Shown one piece after another: positions 8,530-16,917 of a DNA stretch of 41,950 bases. The translations under genes and the position numbers were made by a program. How positions within the stretch are numbered: position 1 is the first letter of the stretch; every line of letters begins with the position of its first letter. The notes under the pieces are model-generated. The model did not search any database. It had not been told where the DNA came from and saw only the letters and a list, made by a program, of their open reading frames with translations. Location of the stretch: NCBI RefSeq assembly GCF_001544755.2, contig NZ_FCOF02000051.1, forward strand, positions 1-41,950, in the 5' to 3' direction. The DNA comes from Caballeronia catudaia. Its GTDB lineage: Bacteria > Pseudomonadota > Gammaproteobacteria > Burkholderiales > Burkholderiaceae.

Positions 8530-8914
8530 TCATGCCTTCGCACGCAGTCCATAGTTCTGCCTTGCGCCGACGATGCGAACGATTTCGAAAATGGCCTTTC
8601 GCTTCAGAAGTCGATACACCAAGATGTATTGGGGCGCGAGTACCATTTCGCACGTGCCGCGCACGCGGCGGATGAGATAGAGCTCCGGATGCTCGGGCAG
8701 GGCGTCGGTCTTCCTGTCATCCCGTCGTCCAACTCGGGGTATGTGTACTTTCCATGCGTGTATGGGCCCGATGCCTTTTTGCGAGCTTCTTGTTCGTGAT
8801 GTCGAAACGGTCTGCATGCATGTATCCGGCTTGCCAGGTGGGCAGTTGCCGAAGCACGCCTGCGGCCTCGATGAGATCCGCGCACCCCGTCCTCAGAAAG
8901 AAACGGCTCGCCAT
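8530..8914 (-). pseudogene. Broken RelE/ParE-type toxin gene
   Basis: The C-terminal part (about 8530-8700) reads like the last strands of a RelE/ParE toxin: LPEHPEL, then VRGTCEMVLAPQYILVYRL and IFEIVRIVGARQNYG, matching the family pattern in which a conserved Arg-rich strand leads to the yILVYRv and vEIlrvlHarq strands. A plausible N-terminal part (MASRFFLRTGCADLIEAAG..., from ATG 8914, then HADRFDITNKKLAK) is in a different frame, so at least one frameshift separates the halves, near 8700-8740. No antitoxin gene is visible beside it. It is therefore probably inactive. Confidence 0.5.
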
Positions 8915-9030
8915 GAGTGGCTGCCGACACGGAAAACAGGCTCCAGGATGCTGGTTCAACCTATTTCGTCATCGCTTTGAGAAGCTTCGCAAACCTGCGT
9001 GGGCATCGCCCCTTGCCGGCAGCTTTGGGA

Positions 9031-9213
9031 CTATGCGGTCGCGCTTCGCGTCATATAGGTCGCATCGATGCTGAGCAGCGCCTGAATGATCCGCGCATTC
9101 GGATTGGCCAATGCGACCGCCGCGCAGTTATGCTCGCGTCGCCCCATCAACTCTTGAGAGAAAGCTGAGTTCCGCAAAATAGAGCAACATCCGTTACGAG
9201 AGGCCTTGTTCAT
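9031..9213 (-). pseudogene. Transposase remnant, IS110-like C-terminal fragment
   Basis: The translation contains RREHNCAAVALANPNARIIQ followed by ALLS, which resembles the conserved C-terminal stretch of IS110-family transposases (n.aAvALANKnARi.wALL). Only about 40 residues match and the rest of the gene is missing. It marks the right boundary of the degraded region next to the amidase operon. Confidence 0.4.
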
Positions 9214-9267
9214 TCGATGGGCGCCGCGATCCGGTCTATCGGCCTCGGAGGCGCGGAAGTCGGTTGC

Positions 9268-10605
9268 TCATGTTTCGGTCGACGTTCGTTGGGTGTTGCG
9301 GAAAGCTTGCCCGATGCGGCGCGCAGCCGCGAGACACGCGGCTTCGTCGAACGGCGCGCCGATCAACTGCACGCCGAGCGGCATGCGGCCGTCGCCAATC
9401 ACGGGCGCGGTGACAACGGGCAGGCCCGCGAATGAAATGGGCTGCGTCAGCAAGCCGAGATGCTTCGCCGGTTCGAGCGCGTGTGAGCCGATCACGATAG
9501 TTGTGTCTGAAAAGCGCGGCGCGGAGAACGGCGTGCATGGTGCGAGCAGGATGTCGAAGTCACCGAAAAGACGCGACATGCGCGCGCGAAAGCGCGTCTG
9601 ATAGCGCAGCGCGCGGGCGTACCACGCGGCCGGAGTCAACGCGCCCGCGAGTAGGCGGGTGCGCAGGCGCGGCGATACGTCTTCGGCGGGCGCGTCGAGC
9701 AATTTTGCGTGGGCGGCCGCGACTTCGACGTTCGAGATGATCGTCGCGGCCCCGCGTGCGAGTTGCATCTCGTCTTCGGGCATGACGATGGTTTCGTGCG
9801 GCCCGAGGACAGATGCCGTTTGCATCACGGCGTCCCGCGCTTCGCGCGATGCCCAGGTTTCGAAGAAGCCACCGAGCACAGCGACTCTCAGTGCGCGGAG
9901 GCGTTGCTCCGCTGCGTCGCCGGCGAGTACCGCGTACAGCGCCGTGAGATCATCGACGCCGGGCGCGAAGCCGCCGATGCAATCGAGCGAATCGGCGTAG
10001 GCGAGCACCCCGCGCTTGCACAGGCGCCCGAACGTTGGCTTGATGCTCCACACGCCGCACAGCGCGGCGGGCGCGCGAATGGAACCGTTGGTGTCGCTGC
10101 CGAGCGCGAGCGACACGCATCCCGCCGCGACGGCGGCAGCCGATCCGCCCGATGATCCACCCGTCATGCGTTCGGCGTCGTGCGGATTGCGCACGTCTCC
10201 AAAGTGAGGATTCTCCCCGGTCGCGCCGCACGCCAGCTCGTCCATGTGCGTCGTGCCGACGAGTACCGCACCCGCATTTTGCAGCGAGGCGACGGCATCG
10301 GCATCGCGCAGTGCCGCAGGTGCGTCGAGCCGTGCGCGCGAGCCGGCGACGGTGACGCGACCTTCGATATCGAACAGGCTTTTCGCGGCGAATGGCACGC
10401 CGGCCAGCGGGCCGGGATCGACGCCTTCCGCGATGAGTTCGTCGATGCGCTGCGCGCGTTGCATCGCCGAGTCGGAGAAAACGTGATGGAACGCGTTGAT
10501 CGCGGGGTTCGCGCGCTCGATGTTTGCGAGCGCTTCGCGCGTCACGTCGACGGCCGAGCGCCGGCGTGCGCGCACGTCCGCGGCGATCTCAACCGCGCGG
10601 TTCAT
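9268..10605 (-). CDS. AtzE-like amidase (amidase signature family)
   Basis: A 445-residue amidase-signature enzyme. It has the Ser-cisSer-Lys triad: Lys in VPFAAKSLFD (about residue 74), and the GGSSGGSAAAVAAG loop (about 148-161) with the cis-Ser and nucleophile in the SDTNGSIRAPAALCG segment that follows. Family members hydrolyse amide or carboxybiuret-type bonds. The nearest named group is AtzE, which pairs with the small AtzG subunit, and an AtzG-like gene indeed lies immediately upstream and overlaps this start by 17 bases. It is the last gene of the D-aminoacylase operon. Substrate: not cyanuric acid products by context, more probably an amide from the N-acyl amino acid pathway; this is inference. 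Confidence 0.85.
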   Translation of the reverse strand: MNRAVEIAADVRARRRSAVDVTREALANIERANPAINAFHHVFSDSAMQRAQRIDELIAEGVDPGPLAGVPFAAKSLFDIEGRVTVAGSRARLDAPAALRDADAVASLQNAGAVLVGTTHMDELACGATGENPHFGDVRNPHDAERMTGGSSGGSAAAVAAGCVSLALGSDTNGSIRAPAALCGVWSIKPTFGRLCKRGVLAYADSLDCIGGFAPGVDDLTALYAVLAGDAAEQRLRALRVAVLGGFFETWASREARDAVMQTASVLGPHETIVMPEDEMQLARGAATIISNVEVAAAHAKLLDAPAEDVSPRLRTRLLAGALTPAAWYARALRYQTRFRARMSRLFGDFDILLAPCTPFSAPRFSDTTIVIGSHALEPAKHLGLLTQPISFAGLPVVTAPVIGDGRMPLGVQLIGAPFDEAACLAAARRIGQAFRNTQRTSTET

Positions 10606-10759
10606 CGCCGGCTTCCGATTCGGTTTCGGCGAGCGCGACGGCGAGTTGCGACGCGCTCGCCTGCATCGTGTCGAGTAGCGCTGCGACGCCGGCCAGCAAT
10701 GCGTCGGACACGTCGATGCCGAGTTTCGCCGCCCATGCTTTCAACGAAGCGTCGCTCAT
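10589..10759 (-). CDS. AtzG-like small subunit (DUF4089 type)
   Basis: A 56-residue protein. It starts MSDASLKAWAAKLGIDV, with an amphipathic helical body (ALLAGVAALLDTMQASASQL) and an acidic tail. Its ATG (10759) overlaps the aminotransferase stop in an ATGA, and its stop lies inside the first codons of the amidase, so it is translationally locked between the two. In known AtzE/AtzG and related pairs, the small protein binds and stabilises the amidase in a GatC-like way. Assignment rests on size, position before an AtzE-like gene, and helix pattern. Confidence 0.75.
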   Translation of the reverse strand: MSDASLKAWAAKLGIDVSDALLAGVAALLDTMQASASQLAVALAETESEAGDEPRG

Positions 10760-12102
10760 GCGGCCGCCTCCGCGCCGATAGTGGTGAGCGCGCCGTCGAT
10801 CGCATCAGACAGGCGCTCGACGATAGTCTCGATCTGCTCGCCCGTCGTGATGAACGGCGGCGCGATGAGCACGTGATCACCGATGCGGCCGTCGACCGTG
10901 CCGCCCATCGGATAGACCATGAGGCCGCGCTTCATCGCCTCGCTCTTGATGAGCGCGTGCAGCTTGTGCTTCGGGTCGAACGGCGCCTTGCTCGCGCGAT
11001 CCTGTACCAGTTCGACGCCGGTGAAAAGGCCGCGCCCGCGCACGTCGCCTATGAACGGATGATTCGCATGCCGTTCGCGCAAAAGCGCACGCAGTTGCTC
11101 GCCGCGTGCTTTCACATTGTCGAGCAGCCTGTCTTCGACGATCACCTTCTGCACTTCGAGCGCCGCCGCGCACGCCGTCGCGTGACCGATGTACGTGTGA
11201 CCGTGCTGGAAGAATCCCGAACCGCCGACAATCGTATCGAAGATCTCGTTGCTGACGAGCGTTGCGCCGATCGGCTGATAGCCCGCGCCGAGTCCCTTCG
11301 CAATCGCGAGAATATCGGGCGAGACGCCGTCTTCCTCGCACGCGAACAGATAGCCCGTGCGGCCCATGCCCGACATCACTTCGTCGAGGATCAGCAGCAC
11401 GCCGTATTTGTCGCAGACCGCGCGGATCTTGCGGAAGTACTCGCGCACGGGCGGCACCGCGCCCGCCGTCGCGCCGACGACCGTCTCCGCGACGAATGCC
11501 GCGACCGACTCCGGACCGAGTTCGAGGAACTTCGCTTCGAGTTCGTCGGCGAGACGTTGCGCGAAGGCTTCGTCGGTTTCGCCCGCTTGCTGCTCGCGAT
11601 ACGCGAAGCAGGGCGAGACATGGTGCGCCTCGATCAGGATCGGCAGGAACGGCTCGCGGCGCCACGCGTTGCCGCCGATCGCAAGCGCGCCCAGCGTGTT
11701 GCCGTGATAGCTCTGCCGCCGCGCGATGAAATGGCGCCGCTGCGGCTGTCCCTTCTCGACGAAATACTGGCGCGCGAGCTTGAGCGCGGCTTCCATCGCC
11801 TCGGAACCGCCGGAGACGAAGTACACGTGACCGAGATTCTTCGGCGCGGCCTCGATGAGCCGGTTGGCGAGCGCCTCGGCGGGTTCCGTCGTGAAGAACG
11901 ACGTGTGCGCGTACGGCAACTGCTCAACCTGACGCTGGATGGCTTCGATCACGCGCGGGTGGCTGTGGCCGAGACACGAGACGGCCGCGCCGCCGCATGC
12001 GTCGATGTAGCGCTTGCCGGTGGAATTGAGGATCTCGATGCCGTCGCCGCGTACAGCGACGGGAAGCGTGGCGCGCGGCGCGCGATGAAATACCGTGGTC
12101 AT
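10756..12102 (-). CDS. Class III (omega) aminotransferase, PLP-dependent
   Basis: A 448-residue protein starting MTTVFHRAP at ATG 12102; an upstream TTG frame to 12204 is ignored because it adds non-homologous sequence. Class III markers: the GSEAMEAALKLARQY segment (about residues 99-113), LILDEVMSGMGRTGYLF with the PLP-binding Asp (about 237-253), and AIAKGLGAGYQPIGA with the Schiff-base Lys (about 267-281). It moves an amino group from an amine or beta/omega-amino acid to a keto acid. It lies 103 bases after the MFS transporter gene and is coupled to the AtzG-like gene by ATGA. The precise substrate is unknown. Confidence 0.85.
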   Translation of the reverse strand: MTTVFHRAPRATLPVAVRGDGIEILNSTGKRYIDACGGAAVSCLGHSHPRVIEAIQRQVEQLPYAHTSFFTTEPAEALANRLIEAAPKNLGHVYFVSGGSEAMEAALKLARQYFVEKGQPQRRHFIARRQSYHGNTLGALAIGGNAWRREPFLPILIEAHHVSPCFAYREQQAGETDEAFAQRLADELEAKFLELGPESVAAFVAETVVGATAGAVPPVREYFRKIRAVCDKYGVLLILDEVMSGMGRTGYLFACEEDGVSPDILAIAKGLGAGYQPIGATLVSNEIFDTIVGGSGFFQHGHTYIGHATACAAALEVQKVIVEDRLLDNVKARGEQLRALLRERHANHPFIGDVRGRGLFTGVELVQDRASKAPFDPKHKLHALIKSEAMKRGLMVYPMGGTVDGRIGDHVLIAPPFITTGEQIETIVERLSDAIDGALTTIGAEAAA

Positions 12103-12205
12103 TGTGCCAGCCCTCGAAGTGCGCGCACAACACGCGATGTATGATTCTGACTTCACAGAAACATTTGTTGTCAACGCTGCGCACATCGACAACGGCTTCG
12201 GCAAC

Positions 12206-13522
12206 TCATTGCGCCGCCTTGATGTAGCGCGCCGGAATCGCGAGGATAAGCAACGCGGCGAGAAAGAGCGTGACTGCGAGCAGGGCGACGCCGACCGTCG
12301 TGCTGCCGGTGAGATCCTTGAGAAAGCCCATGATCGAGGGCCCGACGAAGCCCGCGACCGCCGCGCCGACGTTCACGAGGCCCGCTCCACCCGCCGCCGC
12401 CGTGCCCGCGAGGATGCGCGACGGCAGGCTCCAGAACATCGCGAGTGTGCACATGATGCCCGCGACGGCGACCGTCAGACACACGACCGCGGCCACCGGT
12501 GCGCCCGCCGCCGCCACGCTGCCGATCAGCGCGATGCCGCCGACGAACACCGGCACGGCGGTATGCCAGCGGCGCTCGCGCGTCTTCACGGAATGCTGCG
12601 CGTTGAGAACCATCGCGGCCGCCGCGACGACATAGGGAATCGCGCTGACGACGCCGATCTCGAAGTTGGAGAGATGGCCGAGCGCCTTGACCATCGTCGG
12701 CATCCAGAAAACGAGGCCGTAATTGCCCACGTTGTAGAGAAAGGAAATCGCGCACAGGAGCCAGAGCGTCGGCTCTTTCAGCGCGGGCAGGAGCGCCTGT
12801 TTCTTGTCGGACGATTCGCGCGCCAGTTCGCTTTTCACTACCGCGAGCTCGTCGCGCGAGAGCCACTTCGCGTCCTCGATGCGATTCACGACCGCGCTGA
12901 ACAGCACGAAGCCGAGCACGACGGCGGGCAGGCCTTCGACCAGGAACATCCACTGCCAGCCGTGCAGGCCGAGGCCGCCGTGCGTCGCGTCCATGATCCA
13001 GCCCGACAGCGGCCCGCCGATGATCACGCCGAGCGGCATCGCGAGAAACAGCAATGACATGACCTTGCTCAGGCGAAACGACGGAAACCACAGGCTGAAG
13101 TACGCGATCACGGCCGGAAAGAAGCTCGCCTCCGTCAGGCCGAGCAGGAAGCGCAGTGCGTAGAACGTCGTCTGACTGCGGGTTGCGAGCGTCGCGATGG
13201 AGACGATGCCCCACGCGATCAGCGATCCGCCCAGACACGCGCGCACGCCGAGGCGCTTCACGAGAACGCCGGCGGGCACCTGCAGAAGCAGGTAGCCGAC
13301 GAAGAACAGCCCCGCGCCGACGCCGTAAGCGGCTTCCGTGAGATTCAGCTCGCTCATCATCTGCAGCTTGGCGAAGCCGACATTCACGCGATCCAGATAG
13401 CCGAAGAAGTAGCACAGCAGAATGAGTGGGATGACGCGCTGCGTCACCTTGCGATACACCGCGTCGGCAGTGTGCTGCTGATGCGCGGCAGTTTGCGACG
13501 TCGCTTGATGGGGCGTGGCCAT
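12206..13522 (-). CDS. MFS transporter, anion:cation symporter-like
   Basis: A 438-residue membrane protein with about twelve hydrophobic segments. After the short hydrophilic N-terminus comes the first helix with YFFGYLDRVNVGFAKLQM, the signature of the ACS (anion:cation symporter) branch, which imports sugar acids, tartrate, phthalate-like and other organic anions. The family loop motif between helices 2 and 3 appears as PAGVLVKRLG. A central soluble loop (about 205-235) separates the halves. It follows the D-aminoacylase gene by 24 bases, so it probably takes up that enzyme's substrate or a related carboxylate. Confidence 0.85.
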   Translation of the reverse strand: MATPHQATSQTAAHQQHTADAVYRKVTQRVIPLILLCYFFGYLDRVNVGFAKLQMMSELNLTEAAYGVGAGLFFVGYLLLQVPAGVLVKRLGVRACLGGSLIAWGIVSIATLATRSQTTFYALRFLLGLTEASFFPAVIAYFSLWFPSFRLSKVMSLLFLAMPLGVIIGGPLSGWIMDATHGGLGLHGWQWMFLVEGLPAVVLGFVLFSAVVNRIEDAKWLSRDELAVVKSELARESSDKKQALLPALKEPTLWLLCAISFLYNVGNYGLVFWMPTMVKALGHLSNFEIGVVSAIPYVVAAAAMVLNAQHSVKTRERRWHTAVPVFVGGIALIGSVAAAGAPVAAVVCLTVAVAGIMCTLAMFWSLPSRILAGTAAAGGAGLVNVGAAVAGFVGPSIMGFLKDLTGSTTVGVALLAVTLFLAALLILAIPARYIKAAQ

Positions 13523-13546
13523 GTCGGTCTCTGATCAACTGATTGT

Positions 13547-14983
13547 TTAGCGGGGAATCCTGCGCAGCGCGCGTCCCGGCCTCGCACCCGTGGGTGCGCC
13601 GTGCGCGATGACCGGCACGCCGTTCACGATCACGTGCTCGATGCCCTTCGGTGCGAGCTTCGGTGCGTCGAACGTGGCGCGGTCGATCACTTCATCCGGA
13701 TCGAACACGACCAAATCCGCGAAATTGCCTTGCGCGACGTGCCCGCGTCCTTCGAGGCCAAATTGTTCGGCGGTGAGGCCGGTCATCTTGCGCACCGCCG
13801 TCTCCAGCGGAAACAGCTTCAACTCGCGCGAGTAGTGGCCGAGCACGCGCGGGAACGTGCCCCACAGGCGCGGATGGGGCGCGGTGTCGTTGGGCAAGCC
13901 GTCGGAGCCGACCATGGTTTTCTCGTGGCGGAAGATGCGGCGTACGTCCTGCTCGTCCATCACGAAATAGATCGCGCCCGCGGGCGTCAGGCCTTCGATG
14001 GCGGCTTCGATCGAGCCGCCATAGAGCGGCAGGATGTCTGTGAAATCCTTGCCTGCGAGTTCCGGACGCTTCGTGGACCATGCGAGCATCACGTGCGACG
14101 ACTGGCGGATGCGGTCGGCGCGCAGCATCGTCGACGTGGCCGGATACGGATGACAGTCGAGGCACAGCGGCTGGCGAGCGCTCCGTGCGTCAATGAGCGC
14201 GAGCGTTTCCGTCGAGCGGCCGTGATTCTCTTTGCCCGCGACCTTGTGATGCGACAGCACGAGGTTCGCCCCGACCGCCTGGCCGATCGCGAAGGCCTCT
14301 TCCATCGAAGGGACGATATTGGCGGTTTCGTCGCGCAGGTGCGTGGCGAAGACGCCGGGGTAGCGCGTGAGCGGTTCGCAGACATCGATCAGTTCCTGCG
14401 TGCTCGCCGCCGCGGCAGGCGGATAGAACGTGCCCGACGACACGCCGAACGCGCCGGCCTTCATGGCCTCTTCGACGTCGGCGGCCATGCGCCCACGCTC
14501 TTCGCCCGTCGCTTCGCGGGATAGGTCGTTCATGTGGCGTACGCGCAGCGTCGAATGTCCGACGAGCGCCGCCACGTTCACCGCGGCGGGCGCTTCGTCG
14601 AGCGCGTCGAGATAGGCGGCGAAGCTGTCGTAGGCGAAACGCGCCGGCACGCCGAGCAGGTCGAGCGGCTGGGGAATCGCATCGGCGCGCAGGGGCGCGA
14701 GACTGATGCCGCAGTTGCCCGCGATCACGGTGGTCACGCCCTGGACGACTTTGGGCGTCACATCGGGATGGGTGAGCACGAACGCGTCGTCGTGCGTGTG
14801 GCTGTCGATAAAGCCGGGCGCGACGATCTTTCCAGCCGCGTCGATGACGCCGTCCGCGCTCGCCAACGACAGGTCGCCGAGCGCCTCGATGCGCCCGTCG
14901 CTCACGCCGACATCGGCGGTGAAGCGCGCGTTGCCGGTTCCGTCGATGACTTCGCCGTTCCGGATGATCAATTGAAAGTGCAT
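13547..14983 (-). CDS. N-acyl-D-amino-acid deacylase (D-aminoacylase family amidohydrolase)
   Basis: A 478-residue amidohydrolase-superfamily enzyme, close to the family's usual 480. It opens with LIIRNGEVIDGTG, has the metal motif GFIDSHTHDD (about residues 61-70), the bridging Cys in IAGNCGISL, a TFYPP loop and DLVVFDPDEV near the C-terminus. The reaction is hydrolysis of N-acyl-D-amino acids (or N-acyl-D-Glu/Asp) to fatty or acetic acid plus D-amino acid. ATG 14983 is preferred over ATG 14989 because AGGA lies eight bases ahead. It is the first gene of a five-gene operon and diverges from a LysR gene, the usual arrangement for a regulated catabolic operon. Confidence 0.85.
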   Translation of the reverse strand: MHFQLIIRNGEVIDGTGNARFTADVGVSDGRIEALGDLSLASADGVIDAAGKIVAPGFIDSHTHDDAFVLTHPDVTPKVVQGVTTVIAGNCGISLAPLRADAIPQPLDLLGVPARFAYDSFAAYLDALDEAPAAVNVAALVGHSTLRVRHMNDLSREATGEERGRMAADVEEAMKAGAFGVSSGTFYPPAAAASTQELIDVCEPLTRYPGVFATHLRDETANIVPSMEEAFAIGQAVGANLVLSHHKVAGKENHGRSTETLALIDARSARQPLCLDCHPYPATSTMLRADRIRQSSHVMLAWSTKRPELAGKDFTDILPLYGGSIEAAIEGLTPAGAIYFVMDEQDVRRIFRHEKTMVGSDGLPNDTAPHPRLWGTFPRVLGHYSRELKLFPLETAVRKMTGLTAEQFGLEGRGHVAQGNFADLVVFDPDEVIDRATFDAPKLAPKGIEHVIVNGVPVIAHGAPTGARPGRALRRIPR

Positions 14984-15086
14984 GAGCATTGTCCTGCGGT
15001 AATGATTTTTTGTTTCAGTGACAATGCTCATCGTCCAAAATAGGCGCGTCCAATGCCGGTTTTTCAGGGATTCATGCGAAACAGCT

Positions 15087-15974
15087 ATGAAAGTCGAGAA
15101 TTCAGAGCTCGAGGCGTTCGTCGCCGTGGCGGAGCTCGGCAGCTTCCAGAAGGCGGCCGATCGCCTTCATCTGACGCAGCCGGGACTGTCGCGGCGCATC
15201 CAGAAGTTGGAGCAGGCGCTTGGCGTAGAACTGTTTCACCGGACGACGCGCAGCGTCGCGCTGACGGGAGTCGGCCGCCAGTTTCTACCGATGGCGCGGC
15301 AGCAGATTTCTCAGCTCGGCACGATGCTGTCGTCGATTCGGGAGATCGCGGAGAAGCGCTTCGGGAAGGTGCGGCTCGCGAGCATTCCGACCGTAGTGAA
15401 TCGCGTGCTGCCCGATGTGCTGCGGCTGTATGCGGAGAAATATCCGCAGGTCGGCGTGCAGATCTTTGACGGCAATCACGACTTCGTGCTGGGACAGGTG
15501 AGGGCGGGACTCGCCGAGTTCGGCATCAGCCTCGATCCCGGTGACGACGAGGATCTCACTTTCGAGCCGCTGCTCACGGACCGTTACGTGCTCGCCGTGC
15601 ATCGCGGGCATCCGTGGGCGGAGCAGGAGAGGATCACGCTGAGCGATCTCGCGGGGACGAAGCTCATCATCGGCGGGCGCGACAGCGGCAACCGGCTATT
15701 GCTTGAACTGCTCCTCGGGCATGAGTCGATCAGTCTGCGATGGTTCTACGAAGTCGAACACATCTCGTGCGTCGTCGCGCTCGTCGATGCGGGGCTCGGC
15801 TGCGCGATCGTGCCATCGCTCGCGGTGTCCGCGCACTTCGCGCCGAATATCCGCGCGGTACCGATTGCGAGTCCGGAGGTGCAGCGCTCGATCGGCATCG
15901 TGAAGCATCGGCATGTTTCGATGTCCTCGATCGCCGCCGATCTGTGCGAGCTGCTGCGGGCGTCGTTCGGCTAG
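15087..15974 (+). CDS. LysR-family transcriptional regulator of the D-aminoacylase operon
   Basis: A 295-residue protein. The N-terminal winged helix-turn-helix (residues 1-60) reads ELEAFVAVAELGSFQKAA, then LTQPGLSRRIQKLEQALG and LFHRTT; a periplasmic-binding-like effector domain follows (about 90-290). Starting at ATG 15087 gives the standard N-terminus (MKVENSELEAF); an upstream ATG at 15018 would add non-homologous residues. It is divergent from the D-aminoacylase gene with 103 bases between them, where LysR-type operators would lie. The likely inducer is an intermediate of that pathway (inference). Confidence 0.85.
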   Translation: MKVENSELEAFVAVAELGSFQKAADRLHLTQPGLSRRIQKLEQALGVELFHRTTRSVALTGVGRQFLPMARQQISQLGTMLSSIREIAEKRFGKVRLASIPTVVNRVLPDVLRLYAEKYPQVGVQIFDGNHDFVLGQVRAGLAEFGISLDPGDDEDLTFEPLLTDRYVLAVHRGHPWAEQERITLSDLAGTKLIIGGRDSGNRLLLELLLGHESISLRWFYEVEHISCVVALVDAGLGCAIVPSLAVSAHFAPNIRAVPIASPEVQRSIGIVKHRHVSMSSIAADLCELLRASFG

Positions 15975-16172
15975 TTCGGGATAGCTGTTAGCGCCGATAT
16001 AAGCTAACCATCCGGTGCAAGAAACGCGCGCTTTTCGGAAAAGCGCCAGAATTCGTAGTTTTCTAGTCTCGAGGTGGGGTTTCCCGCGCTATTGTTCGAC
16101 GATTACCGTGGCTGCGCCTCGTCCGCGGATTGGTCGGCCTGGTGGCCGGCGACTCCAAAATGGTTGACTTGG

Positions 16173-16201
16173 TTGACCCGGTTCGTCGCTTGGTGTACAC
16201 T
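16173..16201 (+). promoter_or_regulatory. Strong sigma-70-like promoter of the RES toxin-antitoxin pair
   Basis: TTGACC (16173-16178) and TACACT (16196-16201) are separated by exactly 17 bases. A second TTGACT lies ten bases upstream, giving two tandem -35-like boxes. The start codon used (16226) is about 20 bases past the expected transcription start, leaving a short leader with GGAG six bases ahead of the ATG. Autoregulation by the antitoxin at this site would be usual for such systems. Confidence 0.6.
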
Positions 16202-16225
16202 GAGCTTTCACGAATGGAGTCGATT

Positions 16226-16906
16226 ATGGCCCACGCTACCCTTGAAACGCCTGAAGTATCGGTCGTGCTTGAGCCTGGCCAGGCCGCGCTGCGCAGTGCG
16301 GTTGGGGCGGTCAGTATGCTGGGAGACGACGAAGCCAACGCGTTGATGCGCCTGTCCGATGAGGAGTTGGGTCACCTCATCAAGTCTGGCCTCAGCCAGA
16401 TCATGCCCGTGGCCCGACGAATCACACTCGACTTGCCCAAGGTGTCCGAGAAGTCGAAGGAAGTCGTCTGCCTGGATAACGCCGAGTTGCTGGAGAGGCC
16501 GAAGGCTGACGCAGCGGATGTGTGGGATAAAGTCGTCGACAAAGACAAGATTCTGAAGGGACGACAGGCTTTGGTCCGCTCAAAACAGTTGATTCCGGCT
16601 GCCGTGCTCTGGGAGGGCTTGGGTGTCACCAAGCAGGCGCTCAGTAAGGCGGTCAAGTCGGGCAGGGTTTTCACCGTCGACGTCGGCGCTGCAACTTACT
16701 ATCCGGCGTTCTATCTGGACACGGACTTCGACCGCAAAGAACTGGCGAAAGTGACGCAGATGCTCGGCTCGTTGCCTGGCTGGAGCAAGTACGAGTTTTT
16801 CACCACGCCGTCAGATTTTCTTGACCAGACTACGCCGCTGAAGGCGCTGTCGCGCGGCATGGTCGATGAGGTGAAGAAGCTCGCATTGGCTTTCATTGAA
16901 CGCTAG
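16226..16906 (+). CDS. Putative antitoxin of a RES-type system (HTH plus MbcA/ParS-like C-terminus)
   Basis: A 226-residue protein directly upstream of the RES toxin gene (11 bases between stop and start). The C-terminal third has LGVTKQALSKAVKSGRVF (about residues 134-151), a helix-turn-helix-like segment, and ends with FFTTPSDFLDQTTPLKALSR and VDEVKKLALAFIER, resembling the toxin-binding domain (DUF2384/MbcA-ParS C-terminal pattern, 'tpn..L.g.tPl.aL..g') of Xre antitoxins. The N-terminal 110 residues are an extra domain without motifs I know, so it is longer than the usual 130-150-residue Xre partner. ATG 16226 is chosen for its GGAG; ATG 16214 is possible. Expected role: neutralise the toxin and repress the promoter. 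Confidence 0.65.
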   Translation: MAHATLETPEVSVVLEPGQAALRSAVGAVSMLGDDEANALMRLSDEELGHLIKSGLSQIMPVARRITLDLPKVSEKSKEVVCLDNAELLERPKADAADVWDKVVDKDKILKGRQALVRSKQLIPAAVLWEGLGVTKQALSKAVKSGRVFTVDVGAATYYPAFYLDTDFDRKELAKVTQMLGSLPGWSKYEFFTTPSDFLDQTTPLKALSRGMVDEVKKLALAFIER

Positions 16907-16917
16907 GAGCCAATGTT

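Noticed and set aside
8013..8675. A 220-residue plus-strand frame in the degraded region
   Set aside because: Composition is Arg/Ser/Cys-rich, there is no ribosome-binding site or motif, and it overlaps the RelE/ParE remnant on the other strand.
10180..12144. Very long plus-strand open frame (654 residues) opposite the amidase and aminotransferase
   Set aside because: Arg/Ala/Asp-rich, no motif, antisense to three well-supported genes; a shadow produced by GC-rich codons.
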